From Clostridiaceae bacterium (GTDB lineage Bacteria > Bacillota > Clostridia > Oscillospirales > Acutalibacteraceae): a stretch of 64,000 nucleotides of DNA. Position 1 is the first letter of the stretch, and every line of letters starts with the position of its first letter. Where the stretch lies: assembly GCA_016285645.1 (NCBI GenBank), contig JAEERC010000027.1:1-64000 (forward strand), in the 5' to 3' direction. Made by a program: the position numbers and the translations under genes. Under the pieces are notes generated by a model. The model was not told where the DNA came from, searched no databases, and saw nothing but the letters and a program-made list of their open reading frames with translations. Of the stretch, positions 50,225 to 58,184 are shown piece by piece.

Positions 50225-51583
50225 TTATTCTTCTTTTTCTTCCTCGGGTTTTTCTTCCGCTTTCGCTTCATCGCCCGAGCCGTCATCGTATTCAACGGAG
50301 TATGAGGGTTTATCGTCCTTCGCGGAGTCTTCATCCTCCTCTTCCATGGCGGAGAGTATCTTTTCCCTGCGCACCACGAAGAAGGCGATTACAGCCGCCG
50401 CAGCCACAACAGCCGCGAGCACAAGAACAATCAGGGCAACCTTTCTGTTGGATTCCTCGTTCTTTGTTATTTCATCCGCCCCGTTGTTGTTTTTGCCGGG
50501 GTTGTCGGAACCGAGGAAGGAAACCTCGTTGAAGGTAAAGCCGCTCTCGTTGGCGTAAATCTGCGCTTCGCTGTCGCGCTCGCCGTAGATTGTGAAGTTC
50601 TCGTCAACATTGCAGAACGCCGACGGGTCAATGTATATGACGCTGCCGGGAATTGTGGCGCTCGAAAGCTTGGTGTTCTGGAACGCGCGGTGGCTTATAT
50701 ATTTTACGGGCATGCCGTCGATTGAGGACGGAATGGTGATGTCGGAATCCGAACCGATGTAATAGGCGATTATAACCTCGGAGGCGTCGGCAATCTGATA
50801 ATAGAAATCGTCATAAACAAAGATTGTGTCGCCTATGTCGAGCTGTGAGAGAATGTTTGTTGTTTCCGGCTCATTCGGGTCGCCCGGCTGAGTGACCGAG
50901 GGAGGAAGGGTGAAATTCGAGGCGGCGGTTTCTCTTATATAGACATAAGTAATCTGCTGCCTTGTGGTGCTCTGGGTTGAATCCGTTTCAGAGCCCGTCT
51001 CACTGCCTGTTCCCGTTTCGGTTACGGATGTGGCGGAAACGCCCGTCTGCGGGTCATCGCCCGTAACTCCCGTTGTGGAGGAAACGGGGCCCGTTTCGTT
51101 GGCGCTCTTTACCTTTGAGGCGGCGCCCTCGTATTCAACTATAAGCATGCAGTCTCTCGAGCGTTCGCACTGGTGCCACGCGCCCGAGGAGGTGTCGATA
51201 TAGGCGTATTTTTCAATTGAGTCGGTCGGGGTTGTGCCGCCCTCCCAGTTGGCGTAGGCGACATTGCCGCCGTTTTCCCAGGTCCAGCCCGAACTCTGAC
51301 GCACCGCGCCCAGCCAGTATATTCCGCCCGGAGCGATGCCCATAATGAAATTCTGCTCCGCCTGGCTGTTGATGTTGAGAATATGGCCGCCGTCGCCCTT
51401 GCGGTTAGCGGCGCTCTTGGCGGAGGTGTATGTGTAATTGGTGTTTACAACCTCATAGGCGTTGCCGCCGAAGGTGTAATATGTTACCTTATCCGAAAAA
51501 GCGGAGCCGATAACATTCACTGCCGGCACGGCTATGGCGAGCACAAGCAGAAATACAAAAAGTGTTTTTATCTGTTTTGACAA
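50225..51583 (-). CDS. Membrane protein with C-type-lectin-like domain, LRR_5 segment and acidic cytoplasmic tail
   Basis: A 452-residue surface protein. After an N-terminal signal (KTLFVFLLVLAIAVPAVNVI) comes a C-type-lectin-like domain (YEVVNTNYTYTSAKSAA, HILNINSQAEQNFI, YWLGAVRQSSGWTWENG, CMLIVEYEG), but the calcium-binding EPN/WND motifs are not evident, so sugar binding is not assured. Then a Thr/Ser/Gly-rich linker, a BspA-like LRR_5 segment (DITIPSSIDGMPVKYISHRAF), a membrane helix (VALIVLVLAAVVAAAAVIAFFVV) and about 55 mostly acidic cytoplasmic residues. The start is probably the TTG at 51583 because AAAGGAG lies about 8 nt before it; the longer frame to 51622 contains that site. It follows the nucleoside ABC genes by 25 nt, so it may be co-transcribed. 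Confidence 0.78.
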   Translation of the reverse strand: MSKQIKTLFVFLLVLAIAVPAVNVIGSAFSDKVTYYTFGGNAYEVVNTNYTYTSAKSAANRKGDGGHILNINSQAEQNFIMGIAPGGIYWLGAVRQSSGWTWENGGNVAYANWEGGTTPTDSIEKYAYIDTSSGAWHQCERSRDCMLIVEYEGAASKVKSANETGPVSSTTGVTGDDPQTGVSATSVTETGTGSETGSETDSTQSTTRQQITYVYIRETAASNFTLPPSVTQPGDPNEPETTNILSQLDIGDTIFVYDDFYYQIADASEVIIAYYIGSDSDITIPSSIDGMPVKYISHRAFQNTKLSSATIPGSVIYIDPSAFCNVDENFTIYGERDSEAQIYANESGFTFNEVSFLGSDNPGKNNNGADEITKNEESNRKVALIVLVLAAVVAAAAVIAFFVVRREKILSAMEEEDEDSAKDDKPSYSVEYDDGSGDEAKAEEKPEEEKEE

Positions 51584-51608
51584 AACTGACACTCCTTTCA
51601 TATATGAA

Positions 51609-52589
51609 TCATCTGTCTTCACGGAAATAACTTAAGCCCAGCGAGGCGGGCGGCTGGTTTTCGCGTTTGCGGCGCATACTTACGAATATGAGAACAAGAA
51701 TCGTAACCGCGTAGGGAGTCATCTTGATTAATTCCATACCGCTGAAGGTCGTGTTTGGAATATAGTTGTGAATTATCAGCAGGCCGCCGAAGACTATTGA
51801 GCCGATTATGCTGAGATTCGGGCGCCATACCGCGAAAATAACAAGGGCAATCGCGAGCCAGCCTCTGTCGCCGAAGCCGTCGTTGGACCAGACGCCGTTC
51901 GCGTAATCCATTACATAGTAAAGTCCGCCGAGACCGGCTATAACCGAGCCGATGACCGTGGCGCCGTATTTATAAGCGGTTACGTTTATGCCCGCCGCGT
52001 CGGCTGTTGCGGGATTTTCACCTATAGACCTGAGGTGAAGACCGGAGCGCGTGCGCTTGAAATACCACGAGGCGATGAACGCTATAATAATCGCGACATA
52101 GGCGAGCGCGCTGTATGAAAAGAAGATATCGCCTATCACTCCGAGCTTGGAGGCGAAGGGAAGCGTGGTTTTGAACACCTTGCTTGTGGCGGAAAGAGCG
52201 ATTGAGGGGATTTCGGTGTTGCCTGAGAGCTTGATGAGCGAACCGCCGAAGAAGTTGCCGAAGCCCACGCCGAATGTTGTGAGGGCAAGACCCGTTACAT
52301 TCTGGTTTGCCCTGAGCGTTACGGTGAGGAACGAATAGATAAGTCCGCAGACCGCCGAGCCGAGTATTGAAGAGAGAAGCGGAATAATGACCGCGAGAGC
52401 GGGATTGAAAGCGGCGGTGTTCGTTTCATAGAGGAAAGAACCGATAACTCCGCAGATGCCGCCCACATACATAACGCCCGCGGTACCGAGGTTCAGATGA
52501 CCGCTTTTTTCGGTGATTATTTCACCGGTGGAACCGAACAGAAGAGGTATGCCGAGCATTACAGCCCTTTGAATGAAAGCGATAATCAT
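51609..52589 (-). CDS. BMP-type nucleoside ABC transporter, permease 2
   Basis: A 326-residue membrane protein of the branched-chain/simple-sugar permease family (YufQ/NupQ-like): IPLLFGSTGEIITEKSGHLNLGTAGVMYVGG at the start (described in part), TLRANQNVTGLALTTFGVG and the cytoplasmic EAA-like loop RTRSGLHLRSIGENPATADAAGIN. It forms the channel together with the other permease. It overlaps the first permease by 4 nt. The lectin-like gene follows. Confidence 0.9.
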   Translation of the reverse strand: MIIAFIQRAVMLGIPLLFGSTGEIITEKSGHLNLGTAGVMYVGGICGVIGSFLYETNTAAFNPALAVIIPLLSSILGSAVCGLIYSFLTVTLRANQNVTGLALTTFGVGFGNFFGGSLIKLSGNTEIPSIALSATSKVFKTTLPFASKLGVIGDIFFSYSALAYVAIIIAFIASWYFKRTRSGLHLRSIGENPATADAAGINVTAYKYGATVIGSVIAGLGGLYYVMDYANGVWSNDGFGDRGWLAIALVIFAVWRPNLSIIGSIVFGGLLIIHNYIPNTTFSGMELIKMTPYAVTILVLIFVSMRRKRENQPPASLGLSYFREDR

Positions 52590-53698
52590 TTGGCAGCCTC
52601 CTTTGTCTTTTCACGGAATTTAATCGAATAGTTGATGAAGAACTCGCTTCCGATTATGAAGAATATTATTATTCCGGAAATGATTTCCGAGAAGGAGTTA
52701 TTGAGATGAAGGAAGGACGAAACCTGAGTCGCGCCCTGGTCAAAGAATACAAGCAGCAGCGCCGTGAGTATCATATAGGCGGGGTTGAATTTGCCCATCC
52801 ACGAAACGATAATAGCCGTGAATCCCCTGCCCGCCGCGGTGTCTCTCGAAACGGTGTGGTCTGTGCCCGCCACAAGGAGAAGTCCCGCTATGCCGCAGAT
52901 TGCTCCGGAGAGCAGAAGCGTGCGGATAATTACTTTTTTGACATTTATGCCGATGTATTTTGCCGTGTTTTCGCTCTCACCCACAACGGTCAGCTCATAA
53001 CCGTGCTTACTGTATCTGAGATAGACAAACATCAGCACCGTCAGCGTAAGAACAATAAGGATGTTGAAAATATATTTGTTGCCCCACAGTTCGGGCAACC
53101 AGCCGATTTCGGTTGACATATTGATTGTGTTTATTTTTCCCGAGCCCTTGGGATTTGACCAGATGTATGAAAAATATGAAACAAGCTGTATCGCTATGTA
53201 GTTCATCATAAGCGTGAACAGCGTTTCGTTAGTGTTCCAGAACGCCTTGAAAACAGCGGGTATAACCGCCCATACCGCGCCCGCGATAACGCTTGTTGCG
53301 ACCATAAGCACAAAAAGCAGCCAGGTTGGCATTTTTTCGGCGAAAAGGAGCATACACGCCGCCGTCGCGAGACCGCCCATAAGCACCTGACCCTCGGCGC
53401 CGATATTCCAGAATTTCATTTTGAAGGCGGGAGTCACGGCGAGAGCCACGCAAAGAAGCATCGCTGTTTCCTGAGCGAATTTCCACATTTTTCTCTCGCT
53501 CTTGAAAACGCCCTCGAACATTGTTTTGTAAACCTCGAGGGGATTGAGCCCCGTGAGGATTTTCGTGATTATTCCGCAGAACACGAGGGCGGCGAGAACG
53601 GCGATTATTCTTATAAGCCACGCCTTCCAGAAGGGAAGAGCGACCTTTGAGCGCTTGACAATATGGAAAAGCGGCTCGCGGACTTTATTGTCAGCCAT
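52586..53698 (-). CDS. BMP-type nucleoside ABC transporter, permease 1
   Basis: A 370-residue integral membrane protein of the YufP/NupP-like type. Blocks seen: GLNPLEVYKTMFEGVF, VALAVTPAFKMKFWNIGAEGQVLMGG, and the cytoplasmic loop YSKHGYELTVVGESENTAKYIGINVKKV. It is the second channel subunit. I chose the ATG at 53698, 9 nt after GGAGG; the GTG at 53707 lies directly on that ribosome site. It overlaps the ATPase stop by 8 nt, which indicates coupling. Confidence 0.9.
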   Translation of the reverse strand: MADNKVREPLFHIVKRSKVALPFWKAWLIRIIAVLAALVFCGIITKILTGLNPLEVYKTMFEGVFKSERKMWKFAQETAMLLCVALAVTPAFKMKFWNIGAEGQVLMGGLATAACMLLFAEKMPTWLLFVLMVATSVIAGAVWAVIPAVFKAFWNTNETLFTLMMNYIAIQLVSYFSYIWSNPKGSGKINTINMSTEIGWLPELWGNKYIFNILIVLTLTVLMFVYLRYSKHGYELTVVGESENTAKYIGINVKKVIIRTLLLSGAICGIAGLLLVAGTDHTVSRDTAAGRGFTAIIVSWMGKFNPAYMILTALLLVFFDQGATQVSSFLHLNNSFSEIISGIIIFFIIGSEFFINYSIKFREKTKEAAK

Positions 53699-55229
53699 CT
53701 GTCTCACCCTCCTTTGTGTTCTTTGTCATAAGTATTCCTATTTCCTCTTTTGTGACGGTTCTCGCGTCGGTTATTCCCGATATTCTGCCTGAGCTTATAA
53801 CCATAATCCTGTCGCACAGTTCGAGCAGAACATCGAGATCCTCGCCAACGAAAATCACCGCGACGCCCTTCTCCTTCTGTTCATTGAGAAGGTTATATAT
53901 AAGGTAGGAGGAGTTAATATCAAGCCCGCGTACGGGATAAGCCGCCATAAGAACGGTGGGCGATGAGGCGATTTCCCTGCCGACAAGCACCTTCTGCACA
54001 TTGCCGCCCGAAAGCCTGCGCACCTGGGTTGACGCCGAGGGCGTCACAACCTCAAGATCCTTTATAATGCGCAAAGCGAGTTCCCTCGGTTTTTTGCGCT
54101 CGAGGAACAGGGTTTTGCCCCTGCGGTAGCTTCTGAGCATCATATTGTCAACAATATCCATGTTGCCGACAAGTCCCATACCGAGTCTGTCCTCCGGAAC
54201 AAATGAGAGGCGCACGCCGAGGTCTCTTATCTGCATAGGGGTTTTGTCCCTGAGATTGTCCGCCTGACCGGTTTTGGGGTTGTTGTATATTATTCTGCCG
54301 CTGTTAACCTTCTGGAGGCCCGCTATGGCTTCAAGCAGCTCCTTCTGACCGCTGCCCGCTATGCCCGCTATGCCGAGGATTTCACCGCTTTTCGCGGTGA
54401 ACGAAATATTGCTCAGCACCTTTATACCCTCTCTGTTCATACACTCGAGGTCTTCAACAACAAGGCGGTCCTCGCAGTTTACCGGGTCGCTTCTGTCAAT
54501 GTCGAGACTGACCTTTTTGCCGACCATCATTTCGGTAAGCTGCGCCTCGTTTGTTTCCGCGGTGTTTACCGTGCCGATGTATTCGCCCTTGCGCAGAACG
54601 GCGACCTTGTCGGAGAGGGAGAGCACCTCGTGAAGCTTATGGGTGATTATTATAATCGATTTGCCGTCCTTTTTCATCTCGCGCAGAACATTGAAAAGTT
54701 TTTCCGTCTCCTGCGGGGTGAGCACGGCGGTCGGCTCGTCGAGGATGAGAATATCCGCGCCCTTATAGAGCACCTTGACTATTTCAACGGTCTGCTTTTC
54801 GGAGACGGACATCTGATATATTTTCTTTTCGGGGTCAAGTTCAAAGCCGTATTTGTCGCATATCGCCTTTATCTGACCGACGGATTTTTTAAGGTTATAG
54901 CCCTTCTCATCCTCGGTACCGAGCACTATGTTTTCGGCAACGGAAAAAACATCAACAAGTTTGAAATGCTGATGAATCATACCGATTTTATAATCGTAGG
55001 CGTCCTTGGGCGAGCGGATAACAACCTCTTTGCCGTCAATGAAAATCTGACCGTGATCGGGGAAATAAATGCCCGAAATCATATTCATGAGCGTTGTTTT
55101 GCCGCTGCCGTTCTCGCCGAGAATCGAAAGAATTTCGCCTCTGTTTACGGTAAGGCAGACATCCTTGTTCGCCACAATGTCGCCGAAGGTTTTTGTTATG
55201 TTTCTGAGTTCTATAGCCGGGACAGCCAT
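53691..55229 (-). CDS. BMP-type nucleoside ABC transporter, ATP-binding protein (two NBDs)
   Basis: A 512-residue duplicated ATPase as in YufO/NupO and sugar-type importers. The first nucleotide-binding domain has Walker A LGENGSGKTTLMN, the signature-like QMSVSEKQTVEIVK and Walker B ILILDEPTAVLTP; the second has GIAGSGQKELLEAI and LSGGNVQKVLVGREI, with AAYPVRGLDINS, where the expected Asp/Glu pattern is degenerate as usual in these proteins. It energises import by the two permeases. ATG at 55229 with GAGGTG upstream is preferred to TTG 55232. Confidence 0.92.
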   Translation of the reverse strand: MAVPAIELRNITKTFGDIVANKDVCLTVNRGEILSILGENGSGKTTLMNMISGIYFPDHGQIFIDGKEVVIRSPKDAYDYKIGMIHQHFKLVDVFSVAENIVLGTEDEKGYNLKKSVGQIKAICDKYGFELDPEKKIYQMSVSEKQTVEIVKVLYKGADILILDEPTAVLTPQETEKLFNVLREMKKDGKSIIIITHKLHEVLSLSDKVAVLRKGEYIGTVNTAETNEAQLTEMMVGKKVSLDIDRSDPVNCEDRLVVEDLECMNREGIKVLSNISFTAKSGEILGIAGIAGSGQKELLEAIAGLQKVNSGRIIYNNPKTGQADNLRDKTPMQIRDLGVRLSFVPEDRLGMGLVGNMDIVDNMMLRSYRRGKTLFLERKKPRELALRIIKDLEVVTPSASTQVRRLSGGNVQKVLVGREIASSPTVLMAAYPVRGLDINSSYLIYNLLNEQKEKGVAVIFVGEDLDVLLELCDRIMVISSGRISGITDARTVTKEEIGILMTKNTKEGETDG

Positions 55230-55318
55230 CAAGTTTTCACCTCAACCATTTTCAGCTTTTAAAACGGCGTAAACCGTTAATACGCTCTTTTAAGAGCTGA
55301 CTTATAAAACAGGAAAAT

Positions 55319-55341
55319 CGGGCGGGGATAAACCCCGCCCG
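55319..55341 (-). terminator. Intercistronic hairpin between the BMP lipoprotein and ATPase genes
   Basis: CGGGCGGGG-ATAAA-CCCCGCCCG (9-bp G/C stem) followed on the minus strand by ATTTTCC. It likely reduces transcription or protects the upstream mRNA so that the binding protein is made in excess. Confidence 0.6.
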
Positions 55342-55350
55342 GGGAATAAA

Positions 55351-56595
55351 TCAGAACTGCTCGTTGAGGAGCGTAATGCCGTCGATTCTCGCGTCGAAAT
55401 AGGGAGCCGAACGGAATTCGCTCTCGTGGAAGTAGCCGTCGGAAATTGCTTCAGTGTCTTTGGTGTAATCCTTGTCGGTGTCAACATCCGCCATATAGGA
55501 GGTGAACGCCTTGCCGCCGACTGTGATTGCGCTTGCGTCAAACACTCTGATTGTGCCTGCCTCGATGCCCGCCTTTACTTCCTCAAGTTTGGCGGCTGTG
55601 CCCGCGGCGGCAACATCCTCATTGAGTTCGGTAAGCTGGACGGAGCCGGTTGCTATTGTGCCTGTCCAGTCCGCGTCAATCTTTTTGCCCTCGATTACGC
55701 AGTTGATCATATATTCCATGTAGGGCTGCCAGTTGATTTTGGAAGAGATGATATAGGTGTTGGGAGCGACGCTCTTGGTTGAGCCGTTGTAGGAAACATC
55801 CGGAACACCCGCGTTTTCACAGGCGGTAGGAGCGCCCATTGAGTCGGCGTGCTGGCTGATAAGAACGCAGCCGTTGTTGATAAGTTTTGTTGCCGCTTCC
55901 TTCTCCTGAGTTTCATCATACCAGGAACCGGTGAACTGAACATCCATTGTAACGCTCGGGCATACGGATTTTGCGCCGAGATAGAAAGAGGTGTAGCCGG
56001 AAATAACTTCGGCGTAGGTGTAAGCGCCTACATAGCCCATCTTTGCCTTGTCGGCAGTGATTTTGCCTGAGTCAATCATTTCATTGAGTTTGAGACCCGC
56101 GGCAACGCCGGCGAGGTAACGGCCCTCATAGATTGAAGCGAAGGCGTTGTGGAAATTCGGGAGACCCTCTGTGTGCGCCTTTGTGCCGGTGGCGTGGCAG
56201 AACTGAACATCGGGGAATTCCTTTGCCGCTTTGATGAGGTAGTCCTCGTGGTTGAACGAGTCGGCGAAGATGATGTTGCAGCCCTCGTCAACAAGGTCGC
56301 AGGCGGCTTCATAGCATTCGTTGCTCTCGGGGATGTTGGTCATTGTGATATGGTCAACGCCGAGCGACTTGCAGGCAGCCTCAGCCGCCTCTATGAAGTT
56401 CTTGTCATAGGTGGAGTTTTCATCGTGAAGGAAAATAAAGCCGACTTTGATGTCTTCCTTGGCTACGGGTTCAAGGGAAACTTCCTCATCGATTTTTCCT
56501 TGGGTTTCGGGCTCAGTGCCGGTGTCCTTCGCGCCGCAGGCGGCGAGAGAGAAAACAAGCGCGAGCGCCATGATGATTGCCAGAATTTTTTTCAT
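55351..56595 (-). CDS. BMP family nucleoside-binding lipoprotein
   Basis: A 414-residue extracellular lipoprotein. The signal peptide ends in a lipobox LAACGAK. The BMP (PnrA/TmpC) family features include VGFIFLHDENSTYDKNFIEA, CNIIFADSFNHEDYLIKAAKEFPDVQF (in part), EGRYLAGVAAGL, MGYVGAYTYAEVISGYTSF and the C-terminal VLISQHADSMGAPTACENAG. These proteins bind purine nucleosides or, in some, other small molecules. Position directly after xpt supports a purine substrate. It has AGGAGG before the ATG. Confidence 0.93.
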   Translation of the reverse strand: MKKILAIIMALALVFSLAACGAKDTGTEPETQGKIDEEVSLEPVAKEDIKVGFIFLHDENSTYDKNFIEAAEAACKSLGVDHITMTNIPESNECYEAACDLVDEGCNIIFADSFNHEDYLIKAAKEFPDVQFCHATGTKAHTEGLPNFHNAFASIYEGRYLAGVAAGLKLNEMIDSGKITADKAKMGYVGAYTYAEVISGYTSFYLGAKSVCPSVTMDVQFTGSWYDETQEKEAATKLINNGCVLISQHADSMGAPTACENAGVPDVSYNGSTKSVAPNTYIISSKINWQPYMEYMINCVIEGKKIDADWTGTIATGSVQLTELNEDVAAAGTAAKLEEVKAGIEAGTIRVFDASAITVGGKAFTSYMADVDTDKDYTKDTEAISDGYFHESEFRSAPYFDARIDGITLLNEQF

Positions 56596-56636
56596 TGTCT
56601 TTTCCTCCTGTTATATTTTAAATTTAAAATTAGGAC

Positions 56637-57206
56637 TTATTCAAAGGTCACCCGACCGTCGTCAAGTGATTTTACCATTGCGAGCGATTCAACACGCACG
56701 CCCTTTTCGCGCAGTTCCTTACCGCCCGGCTGGAAGGTTTTTTCAATCGCTATTCCCGCGCCGACAACCTGAGCGCCCGCCTGGTTGACTATATCGATAA
56801 GACCTTCAAGCGCCTTGCCGTTCGCGAGAAAATCGTCAATAATCAGCACGCGGTCGCCCGGTCTTATATAGCTTTGCGAAACGACAATGTCGTAAACCCT
56901 TCCGTGGGTGTACGATGTGACCTTGGAGGTGTAAACCCCGCCCGCCAGGTTCTTAGTCTGATTCTTTTTGGCGAAGACAAAGGGAACGCCGAATTTTAAA
57001 GCGGTTACGGTAGCGATGGCTATACCCGACGCCTCGATTGTGAGAATCTTGTTTACTCCGCAGTCGCCGTAAAGGCGGTAAAACTCCTCGCCCATTTTAT
57101 CGAGCAGGAACGGGTCAATCTGATGGTTGAGAAAACTGTCAACCTTAAGAACGTTTCCGGGCAGGACTCTTCCGTCGGTGAGAATCCGCTCTTCAAGAAG
57201 TTTCAT
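56637..57206 (-). CDS. xpt: Xanthine phosphoribosyltransferase
   Basis: A 189-residue purine salvage enzyme that makes XMP from xanthine and PRPP. The Xpt signature is present: LLEERILTDGRVLPGNVLKVDSFLNHQID (in part) at the N-terminus, ILTIEASGIAIA and the PRPP loop VLIIDDFLANGKALEGL. Start at ATG 57206, consistent with family length; an open frame upstream to 57239 is beyond the ribosome site. It begins the purine unit with the BMP nucleoside transporter. Unlike many Firmicutes xpt genes, only about 30 nt separate the likely transcription start from the ATG, so there is no purine riboswitch. Confidence 0.95.
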   Translation of the reverse strand: MKLLEERILTDGRVLPGNVLKVDSFLNHQIDPFLLDKMGEEFYRLYGDCGVNKILTIEASGIAIATVTALKFGVPFVFAKKNQTKNLAGGVYTSKVTSYTHGRVYDIVVSQSYIRPGDRVLIIDDFLANGKALEGLIDIVNQAGAQVVGAGIAIEKTFQPGGKELREKGVRVESLAMVKSLDDGRVTFE

Positions 57207-57243
57207 AATACCACATCCACAAAATATTGTAGTCAACAAATAT

Positions 57244-57272
57244 AATATACACTAAATCAATATATATTTCAA
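57244..57272 (-). promoter_or_regulatory. Promoter for xpt
   Basis: On the minus strand TTGAAA, 17 nt, TATATT. A TTGACT closer to the gene has no well-placed -10. Confidence 0.55.
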
Positions 57273-57364
57273 TAATTATATTTAATAAATAGCAACTATT
57301 TTTAAAAAATTTTTATCTATTTTTTATACATATTCTGAATTTTTCCCCGGGCGCGGACAAACAC

Positions 57365-57393
57365 TTGATTTTTTCGCCGCCTTAATATATAAT
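57365..57393 (+). promoter_or_regulatory. Promoter for tRNA-Leu
   Basis: TTGATT, 17 nt, TATAAT, with the tRNA 5' end 12 nt downstream. Confidence 0.8.
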
Positions 57394-57404
57394 ATGAGCA
57401 CTGC

Positions 57405-57492
57405 GCCGGTGTGATGGAATTGGCAGACGTGACGGACTCAAAATCCGTTGGGCTAATAACCCGTGCGGGTTCGACCCCCGCCACCGGCACCA
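57405..57492 (+). tRNA. tRNA-Leu (anticodon CAA)
   Basis: An 88-nt class II tRNA with a long variable arm: acceptor GCCGGTG pairs with CACCGGC (57482-57488); anticodon loop CTCAAAA gives CAA; T arm GGGTTCGACCCCC; encoded CCA at 57490-57492. Confidence 0.97.
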
Positions 57493-57494
57493 TG

Positions 57495-57533
57495 AAGAAG
57501 CAACTGAACCTTCGGGTTCGGTTGCTTCTTTTA
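57495..57533 (+). terminator. Terminator after tRNA-Leu
   Basis: AAGAAGCAAC-T-GAACC-TTCG-GGTTC-G-GTTGCTTCTT followed by TTTAT. Confidence 0.9.
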
Positions 57534-57538
57534 TAATT

Positions 57539-57650
57539 GCGGGGGTCGAAGCCCGGGCAACAAATACGAGCGCGTCCTGCGGACGATGAAGCGAGTATTT
57601 GTCGGCGCAGCGGTCGGAAAGCGAGCGCGGCAGCGGCGAGTCTCCGGGCA
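57539..57650. other. Structured non-coding stretch with inverted partial copy of the tRNA T arm
   Basis: GCGGGGGTCGAA (57539-57550) is the exact reverse complement of the tRNA-Leu T-arm segment TTCGACCCCCGC. Next comes a CAAATAC...GTATTTG hairpin (about 57560-57601) with an inner GTCC-TGCG-GGAC-like stem, then GC-rich sequence. The minus-strand open frame crossing this and the tRNA is not credible. Confidence 0.45.
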
Positions 57651-57674
57651 CCGCAAGAGGGTTGTTTTAAAACC

Positions 57675-57829
57675 GGGCGACAGATTGTCGCCCCTACGGT
57701 GGGAAACTGATTTGATAAAAAATATGCGATATGTTTTTGCCCAACGGTGAGATTTTTTCGCGGAACGCCGAACGGCGTTCCCTACGGCGGAAACCGGATT
57801 TGCGTTTATGCTGGCGACAGATTGTCGCC
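57675..57829. repeat. Array of variable-core palindromes followed by CTACGG
   Basis: GGGCGACA-GAT-TGTCGCCC (57675-57693), GGAACGCCG-AA-CGGCGTTCC (57762-57781) and GGCGACA-GAT-TGTCGCC (57813-57829), each followed by C(C)TACGG and a related tail (GGAAACCGGATTTGCGT; GATAACCTGATTTGCGT). A degenerate fourth unit follows. Otherwise 57534-57990 shows no gene. Confidence 0.75.
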
Positions 57830-57991
57830 CCTACGGCGATAACCTGATTTGCGTAAAATCGGGCGGCAGATAATTGTGCATAAGGCATCAGTCCCTTTTT
57901 GCTCAGCTTGAAATCTGGGTTTATTCCTCAAAGTCATTCATATTTCTTCCGATTTATATAAATTTTCAACTTTTTTGCAAAAAACATATTT

Positions 57992-58026
57992 AACCTATTG
58001 ACATAGTAGGTTTTATGTGTTATCAT
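57992..58026 (+). promoter_or_regulatory. Promoter with overlapping dyad operator for the leader peptide/metY unit
   Basis: TTGACA (57998-58003), 17 nt, TATCAT (58021-58026). The -35 box is inside the palindrome CTAT-TGAC-ATAG (57995-58006), itself within AACCTA...TAGGTT (57992-58012). A repressor binding there would block RNA polymerase; an Rrf2-type (CymR-like) sulfur regulator is a guess. Confidence 0.7.
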
Positions 58027-58056
58027 ACGCTCAACACAGAAAGGCAAGGTTAATTT

Positions 58057-58125
58057 ATGAAACTTTTATTTGAGTGTCTTTTAAGGCAGAATTTCCGTTT
58101 CGGGCGAATGCGCTGTTGCTTCTGA
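58057..58125 (+). CDS. Putative 22-residue Cys-Cys leader peptide upstream of metY
   Basis: A short ORF too small for normal gene calls. It has a ribosome site (AAGGCAAGG, 58041-58049) 7 nt before its ATG and lies about 25 nt after the likely transcription start. The peptide begins MKLLFECLLRQ and ends RFGRMRCCF, with two adjacent cysteines just before the last residue. Its position before a sulfur amino acid gene suggests a ribosome-stalling attenuator that reads Cys-tRNA supply, as known for Cys-rich leader ORFs in other bacteria. No clear terminator hairpin separates it from metY (59-nt gap), so the mechanism would be something else, such as coupling or mRNA stability. Confidence 0.55.
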   Translation: MKLLFECLLRQNFRFGRMRCCF

Positions 58126-58184
58126 ATCGATTTTTAAAATTATTCTCAACAACAATACATTCAATATGAAAGGAAATTAAAATT

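Noticed and set aside
57207-57300. Purine riboswitch before xpt
   Set aside because: The likely transcription start leaves only about 30 nt of leader and no conserved purine-aptamer core is visible.
57382-57651. 89-residue open frame on the minus strand across tRNA-Leu
   Set aside because: It is the antisense of the tRNA gene and its terminator; peptides of this type (WCRWRGSNPHG...) are well-known false predictions over tRNA-Leu.
58027-58184. SAM riboswitch before metY
   Set aside because: The conserved S-box core is absent; the leader instead carries a short ORF.
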